A stretch of 35,403 nucleotides of DNA from an uncultured Bradyrhizobium sp. (lineage in GTDB: Bacteria > Pseudomonadota > Alphaproteobacteria > Rhizobiales > Xanthobacteraceae), in NCBI RefSeq assembly GCF_936928535.1, contig NZ_CAKZHY010000006.1, positions 1-35,403 on the forward strand, given 5' to 3'. The notes beneath the pieces were generated by a model. The model did no database searches. It saw only the letters and a list, made by a program, of their open reading frames with translations, and was not told where the DNA came from. Positions 21,904 through 30,050 of this stretch are shown one piece after another. The position numbers and the translations under genes are program-made. Positions within the stretch are counted from its first letter, which is position 1. The number at the start of each line of letters is the position of its first letter.

Positions 21904-22653
21904 CTATCCGATCGGTCCCAGCTCCTCGACGAGGCTGGCATCGTTGAGTTTGCGTTGCCACTCCGCATCGTCGGCCCGCGGCGCGCGCCCGGTCGTCGCC
22001 GTCACCAACCGCTCCAACCTGCTCCAAAGCCGGATCCGATCACACGGATAGTTGGCCCAGCCATTGATGACACAATAGCGAACGGTGTGGTCCTGGTGGT
22101 GACGCCAATGATGTACGGGTGAGCACACCAGATGCAACCGTTGCGCCAGCCGCAACGGCGGCGGGCGGACCGACCAGTGCGCGAGATTGTGAAAGCTCAT
22201 GCCAAATAGCATGCACGTCGCAGTCACGAGCCAGACGATCATCAACGCATAGCTCAGCGCAGAGACCGGGACCAACGCCGTGACGGCAGCCGCAGTCCCG
22301 AACACAACGGCGCTCGGCGCGGCGCCGAGGGAGGCCTGATCGAGGAATTCGTAAAGCAGGACGTGGCTCGGATGACTGTGATGCTCCCGCGTGATCGCAA
22401 TGCCACGGCCGAGCATCTCCTCGTCGAGCCAGGTGTCCACCACCCAATGCACCAGCCCCGAGAATAAGTCGGCGAGGAAGTAGCCGACCAAGAGCGACAC
22501 GATCAGCCAGGGCCAGCGCAATCCCGCCGCGTGGTAATATCCTGCGAGATAGACCGCGCAACACAGGATCACGACGGCATCAGCCGCGCAGCACAGCCGG
22601 GTGATGATGATCTCGCGCAGGGTCGCGTGCTTGAAGAACGGGATCGTCGGCAT
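21904..22653 (-). CDS. CarF/PEDS1-type lipid desaturase homologue (Kua/TMEM189 family)
   Basis: A 249-aa integral-membrane protein of the family that includes Myxococcus CarF and animal TMEM189. These convert alkyl-ether phosphatidylethanolamine to vinyl-ether plasmalogen. The signature histidine blocks are all present: GLVHWVVDTW, REHHSHPSHVLLYEF, FHNLAHW and SPVHHWRHHQDHTVRYCVINGWANYPCD. About 12 His in these blocks supply the eight expected metal ligands. Three to four hydrophobic segments are visible (about 22-60, 112-155). GGGAG precedes the ATG at 22653. It lies between fadB-like and thioesterase genes on the same strand. Whether this species makes plasmalogens is unknown. Some relatives may act on other lipids, and no alkylglycerone-phosphate synthase is visible in the window. 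Confidence 0.85.
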   Translation of the reverse strand: MPTIPFFKHATLREIIITRLCCAADAVVILCCAVYLAGYYHAAGLRWPWLIVSLLVGYFLADLFSGLVHWVVDTWLDEEMLGRGIAITREHHSHPSHVLLYEFLDQASLGAAPSAVVFGTAAAVTALVPVSALSYALMIVWLVTATCMLFGMSFHNLAHWSVRPPPLRLAQRLHLVCSPVHHWRHHQDHTVRYCVINGWANYPCDRIRLWSRLERLVTATTGRAPRADDAEWQRKLNDASLVEELGPIG

Positions 22654-22709
22654 TGGCGATACTCCCACAGGCATGCACTACCCATGCAGCATCTTATGCT
22701 GACTGCCCC

Positions 22710-24806
22710 TTACTTGAAATGGTCCCAGCCCGGGTCGGGCGCGAAGCGCTCGCCGAATCGCTCGGCCAGGGTGCGCAAGGTGGATACGATATTTTCCACG
22801 CCGCGCGTGCGTGCATAGTTCAGGGGACCACCGCGGAACGGGGCGTAGCCGGTGCCGAAGATCATGGCGCCGTCGACCGCATCGCCATCGTCGACGATGC
22901 CTTCGCGCAGGGCTGTGACGCAGACATTGGACATCGGCAGCACCAGGCGGTCGATCATCTGGTCGGTGACGCGTGGACCGGTCTCGGGCAACGGCGCCTT
23001 CTCGGCCTTGCCGTCCTTCCAGACGTAAAAGCCCTTGCCGGACTTGCGACCGAGCTCGCCCTTGGCGACCTTCTCGCGCAGCCAGGCCGGCGTCGGCGGC
23101 AAGAGGTCGCCGAACTTGGCGCGGAGCATGTCGCCGACATCGAGGCAGATGTCGAGGCCGACCTGGTCGGCGAGCTCGATCGGCCCCATCGGCATGCCGA
23201 ATTGTTCGGCCGCGGCGTCGATCAGGCGCTGGTCGGTCTTCTCGTCCAGCATCACCATGGCTTCCAGCATGTAGGGCGTCAGCGCGCGGTTGACGAGGAA
23301 GCCGGGCGAGCTCTTCACCGACAATGGCAGGCGGTCGATCGCGCCCACGAACGCCAGCGCCTCCTTCAGCACCTGGGCGTCGTTGCCGTCATGGCTGACG
23401 ACCTCGACCAGTTGCAGCCGCGACACCGGATTGAAGAAATGCAGCCCGACAAGCCGCTCTGGCCGCGCCAGCGTGGTGCGCAAATCCTGCAGCGGGATGC
23501 TCGACGTGTTGGTCGCCAGGATCGCGCCCGGTTTCATCCTGGGCTCGAGGCCGGCATAGACCTTCTGCTTGAGCTCGAGCTTTTCCGGCACCGCCTCGAT
23601 GATGAGGTCGGCGTTGCGGACGCCCTCGCCGTCCATGTCGGGGATCAGCCGATCGAGGGCGTCGCGCACCTCGGTGGCTTTACGGATAATCTTGCCGTAG
23701 AGCTCGGCGGCGCGCTTCACCGCGCCCGCGATCGGTTCGGCCTTCATGTCGGCGAGCGAAACCCGCAGCCCCTGCCCGGCGACCCAGGCCGCGATATCAC
23801 CGCCCATGGCGCCGGCGCCGATGACGTGGACATGCTTGACCATGTTGCCGCTGCCGGCCGCCTTCTTCATCTGCTCGCGCAGGAAGAAGACGCGGATCAG
23901 ATTCTGCGCGGTCGGCGTCACCATCAATTTGGCGAAGGAGGCCTGCTCGGCCTTCAACATCGCGGCCTTGCTGCCGCCATGCGTCTCCCAGAGATCGATC
24001 AGCGCGTAAGGCGCCGGATAATGCTGTCGCGGTGCGGCTTCCGCGGCCTTGGTGCGCATGCGCTTGGCAAGCAGCCCGCGCACCGGGCCGAGATTGGCCG
24101 CACGGGTGAGCAGGCCGGGCTTCGCCCGCTTCAGGCGGCCGAACAGCACGTCCTTCACGGCGCCGCGGACGTGACGCTCCTGCGTCACGCTGTCGACGAG
24201 GCCGAGCGCCTTGGCACGACGTGCATCGATGGTGCGGCCGGTCAGCATCAGCGCCATCGACTGGGTCGGATTGACCAGCGCCGTGAAGCGCGCGGTGCCG
24301 CCGAGGCCGGGATGCAGGCCCAGCATCATCTCCGGGAAGCCGAACCGCGCGCCATCGATCGCAATGCGCGACTGGCAGGCGAGCGCGACCTCGAGCCCGC
24401 CGCCGAGGCAGAAACCGTGGATGACCGCGACCGTCGGCAGCTTGAGCGCTTCGAGATGATCGACCACCGCGTGCGCGGCGCGGATCCGCGTTTCCACCGC
24501 CTCCGGATCGGACGCACCGCGGAATTCGTTGACGTCGGCCCCGGCAATGAAGCCGGACGGTTTTGCCGAGCGGATCACGAGGCCGGCGGGACGCTCGGTC
24601 TCGATCGTGGCGAGCACCGCGTCGAACTCCTCCATCACTTCGGCGGAGAGCGTATTGGCGCTTGCGCCGGCGCGATCGAACAGCAGCCATGCGACGCCGT
24701 CGGCATCGCGCGTTAGCTTGAAGTTCTTGTAGGGACCATCCGCCGCGGGTGGGGGCCCGAGCGAAAGCACGCGGTCGCCGAGCGCGGTCATGATTTTCGA
24801 ATCCAT
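22710..24806 (-). CDS. FadB/FadJ-like 3-hydroxyacyl-CoA dehydrogenase / enoyl-CoA hydratase
   Basis: A 698-aa multifunctional beta-oxidation protein. The N-terminal crotonase domain has the oxyanion-hole segment SGFIAGADVNEF (84-95), Glu139 in LGGGLEV and Glu159 in FPEMMLGLHPG, the usual pair of catalytic glutamates. The dehydrogenase domain begins with VIGAGAMGGDIAAW (328-341, NAD site) and has TNTSSIPL and the catalytic His456 in GLHFFNPV. SPGFLVNRALTPYMLEA and the C-terminal LADQVGLDICLDVGD complete both 3HCDH units. Length is close to FadJ (714) and FadB (729). ATG at 24806 follows GAGG and stands two bases after the thiolase stop codon, so it is translationally coupled. The partner thiolase is the preceding gene. 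This is the third gene of the cluster. Confidence 0.96.
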   Translation of the reverse strand: MDSKIMTALGDRVLSLGPPPAADGPYKNFKLTRDADGVAWLLFDRAGASANTLSAEVMEEFDAVLATIETERPAGLVIRSAKPSGFIAGADVNEFRGASDPEAVETRIRAAHAVVDHLEALKLPTVAVIHGFCLGGGLEVALACQSRIAIDGARFGFPEMMLGLHPGLGGTARFTALVNPTQSMALMLTGRTIDARRAKALGLVDSVTQERHVRGAVKDVLFGRLKRAKPGLLTRAANLGPVRGLLAKRMRTKAAEAAPRQHYPAPYALIDLWETHGGSKAAMLKAEQASFAKLMVTPTAQNLIRVFFLREQMKKAAGSGNMVKHVHVIGAGAMGGDIAAWVAGQGLRVSLADMKAEPIAGAVKRAAELYGKIIRKATEVRDALDRLIPDMDGEGVRNADLIIEAVPEKLELKQKVYAGLEPRMKPGAILATNTSSIPLQDLRTTLARPERLVGLHFFNPVSRLQLVEVVSHDGNDAQVLKEALAFVGAIDRLPLSVKSSPGFLVNRALTPYMLEAMVMLDEKTDQRLIDAAAEQFGMPMGPIELADQVGLDICLDVGDMLRAKFGDLLPPTPAWLREKVAKGELGRKSGKGFYVWKDGKAEKAPLPETGPRVTDQMIDRLVLPMSNVCVTALREGIVDDGDAVDGAMIFGTGYAPFRGGPLNYARTRGVENIVSTLRTLAERFGERFAPDPGWDHFK

Positions 24807-24808
24807 CG

Positions 24809-26092
24809 TCACACCGCCTCGATCAGCATGGCACCGCCGAGGCCGCCGCCGATGCATTCGGTGGCGATCCCGCGCCGGGTGCCGAGACGCTTCATCGCGT
24901 TGACGAGATGCAGCACGATGCGATTGCCTGATGTGCCGACGGGATGACCGAGCGAGATGGCACCGCCATCGACGTTGAGCTTTTCACGGTTGATCTCGCC
25001 GGCGGCGCCGTCGAGCTTGAGAATCTCGCGGCAGAATTTGTCGTCGTTCCAGGCGGCGAGGCAGCCGAGCACCTGCGTCGCAAAGGCCTCGTTCAGCTCC
25101 CAGGTCTCAACATCCTGGAGGGTGAGGTTGTTGCGGGTCAGCAGCGGCGTCGCCGACATCACGGGGCCGAGCCCCATGATGCTCGGGTCCAGCGCCGCCC
25201 AATGGCTGTCGACGATCGCGGCCTTCGGCGTCAGCTTGTGTTTTGCGACCGCCGCATCGGAGGCCAGGATCACCCAGGACGCGCCGTCGGTGATCTGCGA
25301 GGAATTGCCTGCGGTGACCTGGCCCCAGGGCCGCTCGAATACCGGCCGAAGCTTTGCCAGCGTCTCGGCCGTCGAGTCAGGGCGTACGCCATCGTCATGG
25401 TCGAAGAACTTTCCGTCGCGGGAGAACGCGGTCTCGACCTCGCCTTTTAGATAGCCCGCGCCTTGCGCGTGAGCGAGCCGGCGATGGCTCTCGGCGGCAT
25501 AGGCATCCGACTGCGCGCGGGTGATGCCGAAGAGATGGCCGACGACTTCGGCGGTTTGTCCCATGTTCAGTTCGGTGATGGGATCGGTCAACCCACGCTC
25601 CAACCCGATGATCGGCTTGAGATAGCGCGGCCGCAGCTTGAATGCCGCAGCGAGCTTCGCGGCTACGCCCTTGGCGGTGGCAAGACCTGCGAACCAGCGC
25701 ACGCCGGAATTCGGCCAGACCAGCGGCGCGTGACTGAGCGCCTCGGTGCCGCCGGCCAAGATCATGTCGGCATGACCTTCGCGGATGTAGCGGTAGGCGG
25801 TGTCGATCGACTGCATGCCGGAGCCGCAATTGATCTGCACGGTGAAGGCCACCATGTCCTCGCCCATGCCGAGGCGGAGCGCGGCGACGCGTGCCGGGTT
25901 CATCTCGTCGGCGATGACGTTGACGCAGCCGAGGATGACCTGGTCGAAATCATCAGGCGAGAACGGCTGGCGCGCCAGAAGCGGTCGCCCGCATTGCACG
26001 GCGAGATCGACAGGCGTGAACGGACCCGGCCCGGAGCGCGCCTTCAAGAACGGCGTCCGGCTGCCGTCGACGATGAATACCGGTCGTGCCAT
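24809..26092 (-). CDS. Acetyl-CoA acyltransferase (thiolase, FadI/FadA-like)
   Basis: A 427-aa thiolase that should form the trifunctional complex with the FadB/FadJ-like protein. The catalytic residues are Cys89 in QINCGSGMQSI, His383 in SLGHPVGTSG and Cys413 in TECIGGGLGG. The N-terminus MARPVFIVDGSRTPFLKAR is standard. Its length is close to FadI (436) and longer than ordinary thiolases (390). It overlaps the acyl-CoA dehydrogenase gene by one base in TGATG, and its stop codon is two bases from the FadB-like start, so the three are coupled. It differs clearly from the other thiolase at 11.3-12.5 kb. Confidence 0.96.
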   Translation of the reverse strand: MARPVFIVDGSRTPFLKARSGPGPFTPVDLAVQCGRPLLARQPFSPDDFDQVILGCVNVIADEMNPARVAALRLGMGEDMVAFTVQINCGSGMQSIDTAYRYIREGHADMILAGGTEALSHAPLVWPNSGVRWFAGLATAKGVAAKLAAAFKLRPRYLKPIIGLERGLTDPITELNMGQTAEVVGHLFGITRAQSDAYAAESHRRLAHAQGAGYLKGEVETAFSRDGKFFDHDDGVRPDSTAETLAKLRPVFERPWGQVTAGNSSQITDGASWVILASDAAVAKHKLTPKAAIVDSHWAALDPSIMGLGPVMSATPLLTRNNLTLQDVETWELNEAFATQVLGCLAAWNDDKFCREILKLDGAAGEINREKLNVDGGAISLGHPVGTSGNRIVLHLVNAMKRLGTRRGIATECIGGGLGGAMLIEAV

Positions 26093-28359
26093 CAGCTCGC
26101 CGCCCTCTGTTCACCGAGTTCCTGGAAGAACTGATGCACGTCGCCGGTTTTCTTGTAAATCGGCGACAGTGCCTCCGGAGCGAAATCGTCGACCTCGATG
26201 ACTTTCGTGACGGCTGCTTGAGCGGCAGCGAGCTGCTCGCCTTCTGCCTGCGTGATCACGCCCTTTGTCACCGCGTCCTTCCAGTCCCGGACATGCGCCG
26301 CGCGCATGCGCTTGGCAATGGCGTCGGTCGCCGCGACCAGCTTGAACGCGCGCTCCAGCCGCGCAAAGCCGCTGTCGTCGTCGACATGGGCAAGATCCGG
26401 CGTGAGACGCTCGCGCGCGGCCGTGGGCTCCAGCACAATGCTGGCGCATTGGTGCACGACCCGGTCGGACGGGCCGAGCACGCGCGCGCCGAACGGCTGA
26501 ACCACGAGCTTGAGGATGACGGCGACGAAGCGGTTCGGCAGGTTGGCAAGGATTTCGGCGAACCTCGCCTCGATGGTCTTGAAGCCCGTCGCCATGCACC
26601 ATTCCAGCGCGGCAAAATCCTCCTTCTGCCGCCCCTCATCCTGCCAGCGCTTCAGTGCGGCAGACAGGAGGTAGAGCTCGGAGAGGATGTCGCCGAAGCG
26701 CGCCGACAGCATCTCCTTGCGCTTGAGCGCGCCGCCGAGCGTCAGCAGCGCCATGTCGGCGCAAAGCGCGAACGCTGCGGAGTGGCGCGAGAGCTGGCGG
26801 TAGAACGGCGTGGCATCGCCCGCATCGGGCGCCAGCGCGAAGGCACCGAAGGTCCAGCTCCGGCCGAAGGCGCGGAATAGAGTCCGGAAACTATGGCCGA
26901 CATGTTTCCAGAACGCCGTATCGAATGCGGTGAGCCCGCGCTCGTGATCGGTGTCCGCAAGCGCGTTCATCTCGTCGAGCAGATAGGGATGGGCGCGGAT
27001 CGCGCCCTGCCCGAACACAATGAGATTGCGGGTCAGGATGTTGGCGCCCTCGACCGTGATGCCCACGGGCACGGCGCGGTGCAGGTTGCCGATATAGTTT
27101 TGCGGGCCGTCGATCACGGCCTTGCCGCCGTGGATGTCCATGGCGTCGTCGACCGCGATGCGCATCCGCTCGGTCGCGTGCAGCTTCATGATGCCTGAGA
27201 TCACGGCGGGGTGGACGCCGGCATTCAGTGCCGCGCAGGTGAGCCGCCGCGCCGCATCGAGCTGATAGGCAGTGGCAACAATGCGCGCCAGCGGCTCCTC
27301 GACGCCCTCGAACTTGGAAATGGAGATGCCGAACTGCTCGCGAATGCGGGCGTAAGCACCGGTGGTGCGCGCGGCATAGGCGGCACCGGCTGCGGAGAGC
27401 GACGGCAGCGAGATGCCGCGACCGGCGGCGAGCGCCGTCATCAGCATCTTCCAGCCTTGTCCCAGCCGTGCCTCGCCGCCGATGACGTAGTCGAGCGGAA
27501 TGAAGACGTCGCGGCCCCAGTTCGGGCCGTTCTGGAAAACCTGCATCGACGGCAGATGGCGGTGGCCGATCTCGACGCCGGGCAGGTTGGTCGGGATCAG
27601 CGCGACGGTGATGCCGAGCTCTTCCTGGTTTCCGACGAGATGATCGGGATCATAGGCCTTGAAGGCGAGACCCAGCAGCGTCGCGACCGGCCCGAGCGTG
27701 ATGTAGCGCTTGTGCCAGTTCAGCCGGAGACCTGTGACCTCGCGGCCTTCGAACACACCCTTGCAGATGATGCCGGTGTCGACCATCGAGGCGGCATCGG
27801 AGCCGGCTTCCGGGCTGGTCAGGCCGAAGCAGGGAATGTCGCGGCCGTCGGCCAGCCGCGGCAGCCAGCGCTCCTGCTGTGCCTTGGTGCCAAAGCGCAT
27901 CAGCAGCTCGCCGGGACCGAGCGAGTTCGGCACCATCACGGTGACGGCGGCCGCGATCGAGCGGGTCGAGATTTTTCGCACCACTTCCGAATGGGCATAG
28001 GGCGAGAAACCGAGCCCGCCGAACTCCTTCGGGATGATCATACCGAAGAATTTTTCGCGCTTGATGAAGGCCCAGGCGTCCTGCGGCAGATCGCGCCATT
28101 CCCAGAAGATCTTCCACTCGTCGAGCATGGCGCAGAGCTCATCGACGGGACCGTTGAGAAAGGCCTGCTCCTCGGCGGTCAATGTCGCCTGCGGGATCTT
28201 GAGGAGCTTCGACCAGTCGGGGTTGCCGGTGAAGAGATCGGCGTCCCACCAGACGTCGCCGGCCTCCAGCGCCTCGCGCTCGGTGTCGGACATCGCCGGC
28301 AGCACGCCGCGCGCCCAGGAGAAGATCGGCTTGGTGACGGTGTCGCGGCGGAAGCTCAT
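26092..28359 (-). CDS. Acyl-CoA dehydrogenase, FadE type
   Basis: A 755-aa flavoenzyme of the large E. coli FadE family (dehydrogenase core plus C-terminal DUF1974). It performs the first, FAD-dependent step of beta-oxidation. Marks are the leader DADLFTGNPDWSKLLKIP, WRDLPQDAWAFIKREKFFGMIIPKEFGG, the flavin-contact region CFGLTSPEAGSDAASM, GRGISLPSLSAAGA and MDIHGGKAVIDGPQNYIG. The C-terminal 250 residues include the DUF1974 helices. The ATG at 28359 has GAGGT six bases upstream, and the ATG four codons earlier lies on its ribosome binding site. It is the first gene of the fad run, so the operon promoter should be in the 302-base gap to its right, which holds a repeat and two GC palindromes. 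Confidence 0.95.
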   Translation of the reverse strand: MSFRRDTVTKPIFSWARGVLPAMSDTEREALEAGDVWWDADLFTGNPDWSKLLKIPQATLTAEEQAFLNGPVDELCAMLDEWKIFWEWRDLPQDAWAFIKREKFFGMIIPKEFGGLGFSPYAHSEVVRKISTRSIAAAVTVMVPNSLGPGELLMRFGTKAQQERWLPRLADGRDIPCFGLTSPEAGSDAASMVDTGIICKGVFEGREVTGLRLNWHKRYITLGPVATLLGLAFKAYDPDHLVGNQEELGITVALIPTNLPGVEIGHRHLPSMQVFQNGPNWGRDVFIPLDYVIGGEARLGQGWKMLMTALAAGRGISLPSLSAAGAAYAARTTGAYARIREQFGISISKFEGVEEPLARIVATAYQLDAARRLTCAALNAGVHPAVISGIMKLHATERMRIAVDDAMDIHGGKAVIDGPQNYIGNLHRAVPVGITVEGANILTRNLIVFGQGAIRAHPYLLDEMNALADTDHERGLTAFDTAFWKHVGHSFRTLFRAFGRSWTFGAFALAPDAGDATPFYRQLSRHSAAFALCADMALLTLGGALKRKEMLSARFGDILSELYLLSAALKRWQDEGRQKEDFAALEWCMATGFKTIEARFAEILANLPNRFVAVILKLVVQPFGARVLGPSDRVVHQCASIVLEPTAARERLTPDLAHVDDDSGFARLERAFKLVAATDAIAKRMRAAHVRDWKDAVTKGVITQAEGEQLAAAQAAVTKVIEVDDFAPEALSPIYKKTGDVHQFFQELGEQRAAS

Positions 28360-28454
28360 GGCGGACCTCATGCATCGGCGCGGGTAGCAGGCATTTTAGC
28401 GGAAAGTGGCCGGGAGGGGTGAGCACTTCGCCTGCAAAAGGATGCGAAATTGAC

Positions 28455-28480
28455 GCGGCCGGGCGGCCGCCCCCGGGGGC
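28455..28480. promoter_or_regulatory. Overlapping GC-rich palindromes upstream of the fadE-like gene
   Basis: GCGGCCG-gg-CGGCCGC (28455-28470) and GCCCCCGGGGGC (28469-28480) overlap head to tail, about 100 bases before the fadE-like start. They might be an operator or a transcript hairpin. Nothing ties them to a known regulator. Confidence 0.25.
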
Positions 28481-28541
28481 GATAACGGCCGGGGCGTGGG
28501 GGCGGTTCCGGGAGGGGTAATGGGGCCGAATGTCTCCCCAC

Positions 28542-28644
28542 GTCATTCCGGGGCACGCGAAGCGCGAGCCCGGAATCCATCGTGCGGCAGCGTCGGTCGA
28601 TGAATGGATTCCGGGTTCGACGCTGCGCGACGCCCCGGAATGAC
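28542..28644. repeat. GTCATTCCGGG-bounded palindromic element, copy 3
   Basis: It begins GTCATTCCGGGGCACGCGA and ends GCCCCGGAATGAC, with CCCGGAATCCATCG and ATGGATTCCGGG as inner arms. Subtype and length (103 bases) match copy 1 at 5218. It lies 18 bases from the flavin-reductase stop codon. Confidence 0.88.
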
Positions 28645-28661
28645 GGCGAGAGAGGCCGCGC

Positions 28662-29285
28662 CTAATCCGGCCGGACCATCTCGAACATGTTTTCCGGCTT
28701 GATCTCGAAATAGTCGCCGCGGCGCCCTGCACGCATGATCGGGCGGGCTGCGGCGGTCTGGTAGACGCCGTCCTTGATCATGGCCTTGTCGATGTGGACG
28801 GCGACGACCTCACCCAGCGTCAGCCAGGCGTCGGCTTCCTTGCCGTTGGCACCCTTGAGGCGGATGATGTCGGACAGTTTGCACTCGAACGCGACCGGGC
28901 TCTCGCCCACGCGCGGCACGTCGACGAGCTTGCCGGGTACCGCGGTCAACCCCGCGAGCTTGAACTCGTCGACTTCGGGCGCGACATGCGCGGCGGTTGC
29001 GTTCATGTGCTTGGCCAGATCCATCGTCGCGAGATTCCAGACGAACTCCCCGGTCTGCTGGATGTTCTCGACCGAGTCTTTCCAGTTGGTGGAGGAGAAA
29101 CCGATGATCGGCGGCACGTAAGCGAAGGCGTTGAAGAAGCTGTAGGGCGCGAGGTTGACGTGGCCCTTGCTGTCGCGCGAGGAGATCCAGCCGATCGGCC
29201 GCGGCGCGATGATGGCGTTGAAGGGGTCGTGCTTGAGGCCGTGGCCCTTGGAGGGCTCGTAGAAGTGCAGGTCTTTGTCGGTCAC
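28662..29285 (-). CDS. Flavin reductase family protein (FMN-binding split barrel)
   Basis: A 207-aa protein of the flavin-reductase-like/DIM6-NTAB family, expected to bind FMN and reduce flavins or carry out a flavin-dependent side reaction. The flavin-binding signature is IIAPRPIGWISSRDSKGHVNLAPYSFFNAF (residues 25-54), with PPIIGFSSTNWKDSVENIQQ and GEFVWNLAT following. The start is GTG at 29285 with GGAGAG six bases upstream. It stands alone, flanked on both sides by palindromic repeats (copies 3 and 4), so it is probably its own unit. It could support an oxygenase in trans, but no partner is adjacent. Confidence 0.9.
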   Translation of the reverse strand: MTDKDLHFYEPSKGHGLKHDPFNAIIAPRPIGWISSRDSKGHVNLAPYSFFNAFAYVPPIIGFSSTNWKDSVENIQQTGEFVWNLATMDLAKHMNATAAHVAPEVDEFKLAGLTAVPGKLVDVPRVGESPVAFECKLSDIIRLKGANGKEADAWLTLGEVVAVHIDKAMIKDGVYQTAAARPIMRAGRRGDYFEIKPENMFEMVRPD

Positions 29286-29303
29286 GCTGGCTCTCCACTC
29301 ACC

Positions 29304-29381
29304 GTCATTCCGGGGCGATGCGAAGCATCGAACCTGGAATCTCGAGATTCCGGGTTCACGCTACGCGCGCCCCGGAATGAC
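29304..29381. repeat. GTCATTCCGGG-bounded palindromic element, copy 4
   Basis: The shortest of the five copies (78 bases). It runs GTCATTCCGGGGCGATGCG to GCGCCCCGGAATGAC with GGAATCTCGAGATTCC at the centre. It starts 18 bases upstream of the flavin-reductase start and ends 36 bases from the TetR gene stop codon. Confidence 0.88.
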
Positions 29382-29417
29382 GGCAGCTGTGCTTATAGGA
29401 AAAATCTCCCTGCCCCG

Positions 29418-30017
29418 TCAGTGGCGCGGCGACAGGCCCGCAATGACGAAATCGATCATCTGGTCGATGGTCGGGCCCGGCTTGGTGGCGCACTGGGCGA
29501 TCATCTGGGGATGGAAGAAGCGCATCATCGCGGTACAGGCGCACAGCGCGGCCAGTTGCAGGTCCGGCGCCTCGAACTCGCCGGTGGCGGCGCCTTGCGC
29601 AATCATCTGGCCGACAAAGCCGGCGATGCACTCCATGTGACTGACGCAGACGTCCCAGTCCTCCTGCATCGCGATCTCGACCATCTCGTGCAGCTTGGAA
29701 TCGCCGACGTAGCGCTCGGTGTTCATGCGATGGACGGTGGTGAGCAACTCACGGAAGCGCTCCAACACCGGACCGGGCTTGGCCACGATCCGCTGCGCCT
29801 CCAGCTCGACTTCGCCCATCAGCGAACGGGCCACCGCCTGGTGAATCGCCTTCTTCGATTCGAAGAAGCGATAGACGTTGGCGGGGCTCATCCGGAGCTC
29901 CTTGGCGATGTCCCCGACCGTCGTCTTCTGATAGCCGATCACGCGGAACAGCCGCTCGGCTACCTCGAGAATGCGATCCCGGGTGTCACCTTCGATATGT
30001 TCCGAAATCAGGGCCAT
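29418..30017 (-). CDS. TetR family regulator of the adjacent efflux operon
   Basis: A 199-aa repressor-type protein. The N-terminal helix-turn-helix is TRDRILEVAERLFRVIGYQKTTVGDIAKELRMSPANVYRFFESKKAI (about 12-58), which is unmistakable TetR. The C-terminal domain is helical and matches the TetR_C AefR-like type (HEMVEIAMQEDWDVC, MMRFFHPQM). It is 33 bases after the RND permease gene on the same strand, so it is probably the third gene of the efflux operon and its likely target is the promoter region with the dyad at 34614-34649. The ribosome binding site (GAGGAAC) is a little far from the ATG, consistent with low expression. The inducer is unknown. Confidence 0.92.
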   Translation of the reverse strand: MALISEHIEGDTRDRILEVAERLFRVIGYQKTTVGDIAKELRMSPANVYRFFESKKAIHQAVARSLMGEVELEAQRIVAKPGPVLERFRELLTTVHRMNTERYVGDSKLHEMVEIAMQEDWDVCVSHMECIAGFVGQMIAQGAATGEFEAPDLQLAALCACTAMMRFFHPQMIAQCATKPGPTIDQMIDFVIAGLSPRH

Positions 30018-30050
30018 CAGTCAGGACTCGTTCCTCGGTAGTCTTCTCAT

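Noticed and set aside
22653..24716. Long plus-strand frame opposite the fadB-like gene
   Set aside because: It is His/Arg/Gln-rich antisense of a clearly real enzyme gene. High-GC third positions create such long shadows. The same applies to plus-strand frames opposite the monooxygenase, serA, fadE and RND genes.
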